Shown: in pieces, positions 1 through 6,070 of the stretch | Layout: every line of letters begins with the position of its first letter | Numbering within the stretch: the first letter of the stretch is position 1 | NCBI GenBank assembly: GCA_002420305.1 | Contig: DIHT01000020.1 | Coordinates: forward strand, 1-8,013 | DNA length: 8,013 nt | Direction: 5' to 3' | Source: Akkermansiaceae bacterium UBA5689 | GTDB taxonomy: Bacteria; Verrucomicrobiota; Verrucomicrobiia; Verrucomicrobiales; Akkermansiaceae | The notes under the pieces: model-generated | The model's input: only the letters and a program-made list of their open reading frames with translations | What the model was told of the DNA's origin: nothing | The model's database searches: none | Translations under genes and position numbers: made by a program

Positions 1-1
1 G

Positions 2-91
2 ACCGACGTGGCGATCAGCGGACCGGGCATCCCCGGGATCGTGGCCCTCGGAGACACCGAGAACGGCAGCCCACCAGTCTACATCATCAGC
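2..91 (+). repeat. PA14-like module, copy 0 (only its tail is in the window)
   Basis: The last 30 residues of the repeated module are visible, including the ISGPGIPGIVALGD and ENGSPPVY segments. They match the ends of the copies at 503-1096 and 1508-2098 almost residue for residue. The rest of this copy must lie left of the window. Corresponding codons lie 1005 bases before those in copy 1. Confidence 0.9.
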
Positions 92-2860
92 CTGCCTGCC
101 GCTGACGAAGATGGAGATGGTCTCCTGGACGCATGGGAGGTCTCCTGGGGTGCCATCAATGAGCTGACGCAGCTCACTGCAGATGGGGATTTTGATAATG
201 ACGGATTTCCCGACCTCGAGGAATATGCGGCTAGAACTGATCCAACTGACGAGGACTCTGATGACGATGGGCTTACCGACGGGGTGGAAGTCTCTGCCGG
301 TACGAACCCTCTCAACGAGGACAGCGACAGCGATGGACTACCTGACGGGGCCGAGACCGGAACCGGGATTTTTGTGGATGCCGGTGATACAGGAACTGAC
401 CCGCTTGATATTGATACCGACAATGATGGCGCGAGTGACGGGTTGGAAGTGTCAGAGAATACGGATCCAAATGACTCTAGCAGTATTCCGTCTTTCGAGG
501 TAATCCAGCCTTCCTTTGTTCCGATCAATGAGATCGCGGCTGGTATCACCTACGGGCCTGACCTGAGTCAGGCTGGGCTCAACTATCAGGAAAATCACTA
601 TGCTGGAGGGGTGGTCCTAAACAATCAGGCAGAGGGCAATTATGACGCTCACGTTTCCGGGAATCCAAGCCCGTTGCGCTCCCGGACGGATATCGTGCCC
701 TGGGCCAGTTATGGGAATGGAGGTGGCCAGATCTCCAGCCGGAACGCCGCCTGGCTCGATGGTGGGGGTGACAATTTTACCGTCCGGATCAATGGATACA
801 TCGATATGTCATCCTTTGCCCCGGGGACCTACAACATCCACCTCGGCGCCGATGACACCAACTATTTCATCATGGATACGGAGGATGGGCAGGTTGTCGC
901 ACAGCACAATTGCTGCCCCGAGAATCAGACCACAGCCTTCACGATTACCTCTGCGGGGTTCTTCCCCTTTGACAATGTATTTGGCGAGCAGGGTGGCGGT
1001 GAGTGGTTTGATGTCGGCATCAGCGGCCCTGGCATCAACGGTATCGCAGCTCTTGGCGACGTCGAAAATGGGAGCCCGCCTGTGTATCCGATTGGTCTGG
1101 ACTCGACCGATAGTGACGATGACGGCCTCATTGATGGATGGGAGCTTCTCTGGGATGACATCGACGACTTGAGCCAGCTATCTGAAAATGGAGATTTTGA
1201 TAACGATGGACTCTCTGATCTCGCGGAATACACCGCAGGAACGAATCCAACGACTGAGGATACGGACAATGACGGCATTGTTGATGGTACGGAAGTCACT
1301 ATCGGGACGGATCCAGCCAATCCCGACACTGACGGTGACGGCCTGAGCGATGGGGTGGAAACCAACACCGGCACCTTTGTTGGCGGCGGAGACACGGGAA
1401 CCGATCCTCTTGAAAGTGATACTGATGGAGATGGTCTTGCAGATGGCCAAGAGATAGCGTTTCGGAGTAATCCCCTCGATGAAAACTCATTGCCGGACGC
1501 GCCAATCGTTCAGCCCTCCTTTGTTCCGATCAATCTGCAGCCGGATGGCGCCGTGTATGGTCCAGATCTCGAGACCCCGGGCCTCGATTACCAGGAGAAC
1601 AAGTATAATGGCGGAGTGATTCTCAACGGACAGGGTCGGAATAATTATGACATTCACGTTTCCGGCGACCCGGCTCCCAACTCCTCGGTGACTGCTATCG
1701 TCCCCTATGCCAGCCACGGAGGGGGAGGAAACTTTTCCACCAGGAATGAACCGTTTATCGATAATGGAGGAGATAATTTTACGGTCCGCTACAACGGGTA
1801 TCTCGATATGAGGGATTATGCTCCGGGTGACTACACCATCTATCTCCAGTCTGACGACACCAACTACTTCGTCATGGATACCGTGGACGGAAGGTTTGTG
1901 GTAGAGGATCCAAGCTGTTGTGGAGAAGTTTCCGCGGTCCTCGCTATCTCACTTCCCGGTCTTTTTCCGTTTGATAATGTGTTTGGCGAGCAGGGTGGCG
2001 GGGAGTGGACTGACGTAGCAATCAGCGGTCCTGGTATTCCGGGGATTGTAGCGCTGGGTGATGTCGAGAATGGAAGTCCACCGGTTTATGCCATCGGAAC
2101 GAGAATGACTGACAGATATCTTTTCGAAGTGAGCTCTCCCGACGGTGAAGACAATCTTGAGTTTACCTGGAACAGTTTCTCCGGTCAGGAATATTCCATC
2201 GTGAGTAGTGATGATCCGGTTGGTAATCCAAGCCCTTCTGCCTGGGAGCTCGTCCCGGGTCTTGAGGCAATTGCATCTACTCCTCCGGTGAACTCAGTCT
2301 CGATCCCAAGACCTGCGGATGCTACCCGGCTTTACAAACTGGTTGCTGGTCCAATTCCTCCGACCTTCTTCGATGATTTTGAATCAGGTCAAGGAGGATG
2401 GACGACGTTTGAGAATGATCCTGAGCGGAACACCCTCTGGGAGCTGGGAACTCCATCGGGTACGACGGGGCCGATTTCGGGAGCTGGAAACTCAGCGAAT
2501 GCCTGGTCGACGAATCTAGGGGATTTTGGCCCGAATTCCGACGTCACGTTGCGCTCCCCTGCGATCGACTTGTCGGGACTTGCCGCTGCACGCCTGACCT
2601 TCGAAGTCTATCGTGATGCGGATGGATTCTCAGATGCCGCGGTAGTGCGGTTCCTGCGTGCTGCGGATGAAGTTGTGCTCGGGAATGAGGTGCCTCTCGA
2701 TATGACAGTGTTCGATATCGATTGGATTCCTACAGAAATTCCTCTGCCTCTGCAGGCAGCAGGTGAAGAAATCTTCATCGAGTGGAACTTCACCAGCGAC
2801 CAGAGCCTTGATCCCTACAGTGGTCTCTCGATTGATAATGTGGGTATCGTAGCCGAGTAG
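2..2860 (+). CDS. Giant secreted TSP3-repeat / PA14-like modular protein, C-terminal part (start outside window)
   Basis: The reading frame is open to the left edge. The residues before the first possible start (a GTG at 8) continue a repeat also found at about 2012-2098, so the true start lies upstream and 952 residues are visible. Domain order by visible residue: tail of a PA14-like module (1-30), TSP3 block (35-166), PA14-like module (168-365), TSP3 block (370-499), PA14-like module (503-699), a short beta-rich domain (about 705-785), and a C-terminal MAM/jelly-roll-like domain (789-952) opening with FFDDFESGQGGW. Each TSP3 block has five DxDxDGxxD motifs, a known calcium-binding pattern in secreted proteins. 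The protein is acidic, with only four cysteines, as two CC pairs. No LPXTG, PEP-CTERM or membrane anchor is seen at the C terminus. The likely role is extracellular or cell-surface, perhaps adhesion or polysaccharide binding. This is inferred from domain types; no catalytic motif was found. Confidence 0.87.
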   Translation, partial: TDVAISGPGIPGIVALGDTENGSPPVYIISLPAADEDGDGLLDAWEVSWGAINELTQLTADGDFDNDGFPDLEEYAARTDPTDEDSDDDGLTDGVEVSAGTNPLNEDSDSDGLPDGAETGTGIFVDAGDTGTDPLDIDTDNDGASDGLEVSENTDPNDSSSIPSFEVIQPSFVPINEIAAGITYGPDLSQAGLNYQENHYAGGVVLNNQAEGNYDAHVSGNPSPLRSRTDIVPWASYGNGGGQISSRNAAWLDGGGDNFTVRINGYIDMSSFAPGTYNIHLGADDTNYFIMDTEDGQVVAQHNCCPENQTTAFTITSAGFFPFDNVFGEQGGGEWFDVGISGPGINGIAALGDVENGSPPVYPIGLDSTDSDDDGLIDGWELLWDDIDDLSQLSENGDFDNDGLSDLAEYTAGTNPTTEDTDNDGIVDGTEVTIGTDPANPDTDGDGLSDGVETNTGTFVGGGDTGTDPLESDTDGDGLADGQEIAFRSNPLDENSLPDAPIVQPSFVPINLQPDGAVYGPDLETPGLDYQENKYNGGVILNGQGRNNYDIHVSGDPAPNSSVTAIVPYASHGGGGNFSTRNEPFIDNGGDNFTVRYNGYLDMRDYAPGDYTIYLQSDDTNYFVMDTVDGRFVVEDPSCCGEVSAVLAISLPGLFPFDNVFGEQGGGEWTDVAISGPGIPGIVALGDVENGSPPVYAIGTRMTDRYLFEVSSPDGEDNLEFTWNSFSGQEYSIVSSDDPVGNPSPSAWELVPGLEAIASTPPVNSVSIPRPADATRLYKLVAGPIPPTFFDDFESGQGGWTTFENDPERNTLWELGTPSGTTGPISGAGNSANAWSTNLGDFGPNSDVTLRSPAIDLSGLAAARLTFEVYRDADGFSDAAVVRFLRAADEVVLGNEVPLDMTVFDIDWIPTEIPLPLQAAGEEIFIEWNFTSDQSLDPYSGLSIDNVGIVAE
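104..499 (+). repeat. TSP3-type calcium-binding repeat block 1 (five motifs)
   Basis: Five DxDxDGxxD motifs occur in order: DEDGDGLLD, DFDNDGFPD, DSDDDGLTD, DSDSDGLPD and DTDNDGASD. Each is followed by a helix-like segment such as GVEVSAGTNP. This is the bacterial thrombospondin type 3 pattern, in which the Asp side chains coordinate calcium. The block links the PA14-like modules and is probably a rigid, calcium-dependent spacer. It is matched motif for motif by the block at 1109-1498. Confidence 0.9.
503..1096 (+). repeat. PA14-like module, copy 1
   Basis: This 198-residue module starts IQPSFVPIN and ends GSPPVYPIG. Its core contains a GGDNFTVR strand, a GYIDM strand and an APGTYNIHLGADDTNYF segment, which resembles the PA14 core (a strand, then GxYxFxxxxDDxxxxxxD). 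A Cys-Cys pair follows at 911-916, then FPFDNVFGEQGGGEW. By eye, well over half the residues are identical to copy 2. Assignment to PA14 is by pattern only; another beta-sandwich carbohydrate-binding fold is possible. Confidence 0.75.
1109..1498 (+). repeat. TSP3-type calcium-binding repeat block 2 (five motifs)
   Basis: The five motifs DSDDDGLID, DFDNDGLSD, DTDNDGIVD, DTDGDGLSD and DTDGDGLAD occur in the same order and spacing as in block 1. The insert between motifs 4 and 5, ending GDTGTDPL, is also shared. This shows that the TSP3 block and its preceding module were duplicated as one unit rather than assembled separately. Confidence 0.9.
1508..2098 (+). repeat. PA14-like module, copy 2 (last copy)
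   Basis: This is the same module as 503-1096, starting VQPSFVPIN and ending GSPPVYAIG, with the conserved GGDNFTVR, DDTNYF, CC (1916-1921) and FPFDNVFGEQGGGEW elements. Unlike the two earlier copies it is not followed by a TSP3 block but by unrelated C-terminal domains, so it closes the tandem array. Confidence 0.75.
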
Positions 2861-2928
2861 GGATAGTCTGGAGCAAGAGCCGTTAGTCCCTCTGTGTCCC
2901 TCTTACGAGAAGAGCTCGGAGGCTGCGC

Positions 2929-3912
2929 CTAGCCAGGATACCAAATCGTTCGTGGATCCTCCTTGGCGCGCTGGTAATCCCATGCCCGGTCGATGAGGGC
3001 ATGGAGATCTACCCGTGGACGCCATCCAAGGAGAAACTTGGCCTTGGAGTTGTCGAGCCACGTACTGTGAAACTCAGTGGCAACTTCGACAGTGGGAAGG
3101 TTTCGTGAGGTAGCGAGATATTGGCCGACGGCCCGGTAGTCGACTGGCTCGTCCATGCACACATTGAACGTTTCCTGATGGGATGCCTCGGGGTTCTGGA
3201 GGGCCGCTATGATGGCGGAAAGCAGGTCGTCCAGATGGATGAAGTTTCGTTTTACTGGGACGCCTTCCGGGTCAAGCATTACAGGAATGGTTTCGCTGGA
3301 GGCATACTCTGCGGCCCTTGGAGGATCTACGAGGTCGCACCACCGAGGGCCTCCAAACACGTCCTGTCCGAACGTGAGTGTATAGCGGAAATCGTCTTTT
3401 TCCATAATCCAGGGAGCTCGGAGGCAACATCCGGCGAAATCATACTGGATATAGTACTGCTCAAGCATGACTTCCTCGAGCACCTTGGAAAGCGCGTAGC
3501 ACCCGGGGTAGGCACTATGAGCCTGAGTTTCGGTGACGGGAAGAGGGTGGGGATAGAAGAAGTGGCCCATACCCGCATCTCCCCCGATGAGAAGGAACTG
3601 CTCAAAGGACTGACTTGAGCGGCATCCCTCGAGGAGCCAGAAGAGCCCCTTGACGGTCACGTCCATGACGTTGTCCGGAGTTTCCTTACAGGTCGCAAGG
3701 TGAACCACGTGTGTAATGTCACATAATGCGTTTTCCACGTCAGAGCGGATCGAGATATCGCCCTTAATGATTTCAAGCCCCTCCTGCTCTGGAAGAGTTC
3801 GGTTGTGACACAGGGCACGAATAGTGACATCCGGGAGCTCGTTGCCATTGACGATACGGGTGATAAACGCTCGGCCAACCTTGCCGGTTGCTCCGGTGAC
3901 TAGAATTTTCAT
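2929..3912 (-). CDS. Extended-SDR NAD(P)-dependent epimerase/dehydratase
   Basis: This 327-residue protein belongs to the extended short-chain dehydrogenase/reductase family, which epimerises, dehydrates or reduces sugars and nucleotide sugars in the cytosol. The Rossmann motif TGATGKVG is at residues 6-13, an acidic residue of the adenine pocket (GD, 51-52) follows, then HLA (71-73), and the YxxxK catalytic pair is Y139/K143. Length is normal for the family. The segment that usually carries the active-site Ser (SSxxxYG) reads IGGDAGMG at 109-116, so the Ser is replaced, apparently by Gly111. The C-terminal part (about 165-327) would bind the substrate. The ATG at 3912 is directly followed by the Rossmann strand, which fixes the start; no Shine-Dalgarno is visible. 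It lies 178 bases downstream of the dehydrogenase on the same strand and may share its operon or have its own promoter. The substrate is unknown. Confidence 0.88.
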   Translation of the reverse strand: MKILVTGATGKVGRAFITRIVNGNELPDVTIRALCHNRTLPEQEGLEIIKGDISIRSDVENALCDITHVVHLATCKETPDNVMDVTVKGLFWLLEGCRSSQSFEQFLLIGGDAGMGHFFYPHPLPVTETQAHSAYPGCYALSKVLEEVMLEQYYIQYDFAGCCLRAPWIMEKDDFRYTLTFGQDVFGGPRWCDLVDPPRAAEYASSETIPVMLDPEGVPVKRNFIHLDDLLSAIIAALQNPEASHQETFNVCMDEPVDYRAVGQYLATSRNLPTVEVATEFHSTWLDNSKAKFLLGWRPRVDLHALIDRAWDYQRAKEDPRTIWYPG

Positions 3913-4090
3913 GGGGTAAGAGTATCGGTTAAGGGTTGCTGGCGGGACGCTCCTTGGCGAACCGGGTGAATTCGAGCTCTCGCCGGGTGTTATGAACCCT
4001 GTTAAGAGAGGGAAGGGATGGTTTTATGAAAGGGCAATGCCAAAGCTCTTACGGCAAGATGAAGCACAGGGCAAAGGTAGTTCGGATTGA
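3913..4090. other. Non-coding gap inside the minus-strand cluster
   Basis: These 178 bases separate the dehydrogenase stop from the epimerase start. I see no credible gene, no strong hairpin followed by a T-run and no convincing sigma-70 promoter on the minus strand. CCGGGTG occurs twice, at 3962-3968 and 3983-3989, which is too short to interpret. The gap is long enough to hold a separate promoter for the epimerase gene. Confidence 0.5.
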
Positions 4091-5140
4091 TCATTCATGG
4101 CTGGCCGTTGGAGTCAGGACGGCTTTGACGATCTGCCGGTTGTGCATTGTCTCGAAGGCATGATGCCATTCGTTAAGGGGCCAGATTCCGCCGAGGGCGG
4201 GGGTGACATCAAGTTGACCACTGGCCATCATGGCAATGACCGTTTCCCACATGGGCCAGTTGTGGCTAAAGCTGCCCTGAAGAGTGACGTTTTTCTGAAC
4301 GAGGGGATCCAGACTGAAGTTTAGAGGTTGAGGGCCCCAGCCTACCTTGCTGATCCAGCCGGCTGGCCGCACGACCTCGATCGCGGTCTGAAGGGCACTG
4401 GAGGCTCCCGCGGCATCAATAACGCCATCACAACCCAGTCCATCTCCGCTTCGGGCCCACTCCTCGACTCCGTCGGTCAAGGGGGTGCAGCCATACTTCT
4501 CGGCAACCTGCAGACGGGTCGCATCAGACGCCAGTCCTGCCACGGCCACTTCCGCACCTGCGATTTTTGCGAGGTGAGCCGAGAAAATACCGATGGGACC
4601 CGGCCCAATCACCAGAATACGATCCCCGGGCCTGACGTTTCCGTTATGCACCACAGCGTTGTAGGCGACGCAGCACGGTTCGGTCAGGGCGGCATGTTCG
4701 TAGGGCACGCCCTCCGGCAGGTGGTGCAGGATGCGCTGAGGCACGGCGACGAACTTGCGCATGGCCCCATCGACCAGAGCGCCGTAGCCCCTGCGGGATG
4801 GATCAAGATTGTATAAGCCTTGGCGGCTGAGAGGGCTGAGCGGGTCGATGATCGCAGAGGTTTCACTCACGGCGCGATCGCCTTCCTGCCAGCCTTGGAC
4901 GTCATTGCCGACCTCCCTGATTCTTCCGCAGAACTCGTGACCGAGCACGACGGGGTAATTCATTTCCCAGCTCACACCGCCCTGCCACATATGGAGATCA
5001 CTTCCACAGACTCCGATTGCTTCTACCTCCAGGAGGACCTCGTCGGATTTTATGGTAGCTCTTGGAATTTCGCGCAGCTCGACGCTGTTGGGCTCGGCGG
5101 CATAGTTGACAACAGCAAGGTCAGTTCTGGAATTGGGCAT
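4091..5140 (-). CDS. Medium-chain zinc-type alcohol/polyol dehydrogenase without the structural zinc site
   Basis: This 349-residue MDR-family dehydrogenase, of the sorbitol/threonine dehydrogenase type, would oxidise a secondary alcohol of a sugar or polyol with NAD(P)+ in the cytosol. The GroES-like N-terminal domain carries the catalytic zinc ligands: C45 in GVCGSDLH, and H68 and E69 in GHEF, with E154 in LTEPC as the likely fourth. The Rossmann motif GPGPIG is at 179-184. No clear acidic residue ends the second Rossmann strand, so NAD versus NADP is undecided. The structural-zinc loop keeps the family spacing x2-x2-x7, but all four Cys are replaced: D99, S102, S105, D113. The ATG at 5140 starts 13 bases after the stop of the upstream decarboxylase gene, so the two are almost certainly co-transcribed; no Shine-Dalgarno is visible. 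The substrate cannot be named; the neighbours suggest a sugar or sugar acid, or their phosphates. Confidence 0.9.
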   Translation of the reverse strand: MPNSRTDLAVVNYAAEPNSVELREIPRATIKSDEVLLEVEAIGVCGSDLHMWQGGVSWEMNYPVVLGHEFCGRIREVGNDVQGWQEGDRAVSETSAIIDPLSPLSRQGLYNLDPSRRGYGALVDGAMRKFVAVPQRILHHLPEGVPYEHAALTEPCCVAYNAVVHNGNVRPGDRILVIGPGPIGIFSAHLAKIAGAEVAVAGLASDATRLQVAEKYGCTPLTDGVEEWARSGDGLGCDGVIDAAGASSALQTAIEVVRPAGWISKVGWGPQPLNFSLDPLVQKNVTLQGSFSHNWPMWETVIAMMASGQLDVTPALGGIWPLNEWHHAFETMHNRQIVKAVLTPTASHE

Positions 5141-5153
5141 GACAGGACAAAAG

Positions 5154-5921
5154 TCAGTGACGGGAGTGGTAGTTGCCCTTCACTTCCTCTACGTAGTTTT
5201 TGAGAGCGGAGTGAGGATCCTCGGCTGCGGTGAGCGGATGCCCGATGATAAAGTAATCTGCTCCCATGCGCGCGGCCTGAACGGCATCAGTCACGCCAAA
5301 GGTGGACACGCCGACCGGTCCTGAAGTGGCATCGAGGGTGGCGGGGAGCCACTGGATAGAATCCCGGGTTGGGTCTGCACTGCGTTCATCCGCGCTGTAG
5401 TGAAGGTAAACGAGGTCTGCTCCCCACTCGTGGCACTGCCTCGCTCGTGAGGGCTTATCCGCAGCGCCGATGGTGTCTACGACCACCCCGATACCGAGCT
5501 CCTTGCCTGCGCTAATCGCCGAGAGCACCGTGGCGTCGGAGGCGTTGCCACAGACCGTCATTATTCGAGCGCCCTCTTCTTTCGTGTGTCGGACATTGCG
5601 GCGACCTCCATCCATGGTTTTATAGTCAACAACGACTGGTATGGAGGGGAAGGCCTCGACCACGGCGCGCACAGGTGCAAGTCCCTGACAGGTGACCAGA
5701 GGAGTGCCGATTTCCAGCCAGTCGAAGCCCGCCTCTACCGCGATGGCAGCCATTTCCAGGGCTTCAGAGGTTGACTGGTAATCGAGGGCAATCTGGGTGA
5801 TGGGGAATTGAAGGTCCAACGGAGGAGAATCTGAAGGTCTGTCAGAGGCAATGCAATCTACTTGTAGCTGGTCGCCCGCAAGAATCGCCCACCCCGGGGT
5901 GGGAAAAGAATTCTGAATCAA
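5154..5921 (-). CDS. HUMPS/KGPDC-family (OMP decarboxylase superfamily) sugar-phosphate lyase or decarboxylase
   Basis: This is a TIM-barrel protein related to 3-keto-L-gulonate-6-phosphate decarboxylase (KGPDC) and 3-hexulose-6-phosphate synthase (HPS), which act on ketose phosphates through a magnesium-stabilised enediolate. Residues are numbered from the TTG at 5921. Family motifs are QIALD (D47), EIGTPL (E70), DYKTMDGG (D99, K101, D104) and an LHYSADE segment (H174) matching the active-site His. The segment FIIGHPLTAAEDP has His228 where relatives usually have the phosphate-binding Arg. The start is uncertain. The longest form begins with TTG at 5921 and has about 40 residues before the first barrel strand. 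A TTG at 5819 would give a more typical length of about 221 residues beginning MDLQFPITQIALD. Neither has a good Shine-Dalgarno. It is the first gene of the minus-strand cluster. Whether it is a decarboxylase, an aldolase-type synthase or something else cannot be settled by sequence alone. Confidence 0.82.
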   Translation of the reverse strand: MIQNSFPTPGWAILAGDQLQVDCIASDRPSDSPPLDLQFPITQIALDYQSTSEALEMAAIAVEAGFDWLEIGTPLVTCQGLAPVRAVVEAFPSIPVVVDYKTMDGGRRNVRHTKEEGARIMTVCGNASDATVLSAISAGKELGIGVVVDTIGAADKPSRARQCHEWGADLVYLHYSADERSADPTRDSIQWLPATLDATSGPVGVSTFGVTDAVQAARMGADYFIIGHPLTAAEDPHSALKNYVEEVKGNYHSRH

Positions 5922-6008
5922 TAGCGGCGGATCCGGATTTCAAACAGGGACCGAGGTTTTGGGTAGCAGCCCGACCCGGTATCGCAGGACAATAGCCCAC
6001 GGCGGATC
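5919..6008. repeat. Imperfect direct repeat in the divergent promoter region
   Basis: CAATAG followed by CGGCGGATC occurs at 5919-5933, and again at 5990-6008 with four extra bases (CCCA) between the two halves. The copies lie between the minus-strand enzyme cluster and the plus-strand transporter. The left copy overlaps the most upstream possible start codon of the decarboxylase. It could be an operator pair for a regulator controlling both directions, or chance similarity. Confidence 0.4.
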
Positions 6009-6054
6009 TGCCCATCGGGACAGAAAACGGTTCGTGACCTCACGCCAAAATTAC

Positions 6055-6059
6055 AGGAG
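6055..6059 (+). promoter_or_regulatory. Shine-Dalgarno (AGGAG) for the BASS transporter
   Basis: AGGAG lies 11 bases before the ATG at 6071, slightly longer than ideal spacing. It is the only clear ribosome-binding site seen in front of any gene start in this window, and it supports that ATG. Confidence 0.55.
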
Positions 6060-6070
6060 TCTCGGCCCCA

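Noticed and set aside
925..1395. Long minus-strand open frame rich in Ser, Pro and Val opposite the TSP3 block
   Set aside because: It is the antisense shadow of Asp/Gly-rich repeat codons; a similar one occurs at 79-549 opposite the first block. It has no domain pattern and no ribosome-binding site.
2861..2928. Possible bidirectional terminator between convergent genes
   Set aside because: Only 4-5 base stems such as CGAG/CTCG (2906-2918) and a short tandem GTCCCTCT (2886-2893, 2896-2903) are seen, with no T-run; not enough to call a terminator.
3121..3618. Plus-strand open frame of 165 codons
   Set aside because: It lies wholly opposite the epimerase gene, which has clear Rossmann and YxxxK motifs; its translation shows no family features.
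4328..4816. Plus-strand open frame of 162 codons
   Set aside because: It is antisense to the dehydrogenase gene, which has intact catalytic motifs; no independent support.
4091..5921. Ascorbate (ula) or ribulose-monophosphate pathway operon
   Set aside because: No phosphohexuloisomerase, L-xylulose-5-phosphate epimerase, lactonase or PTS gene is present, and the decarboxylase-family protein departs at the phosphate-binding Arg.
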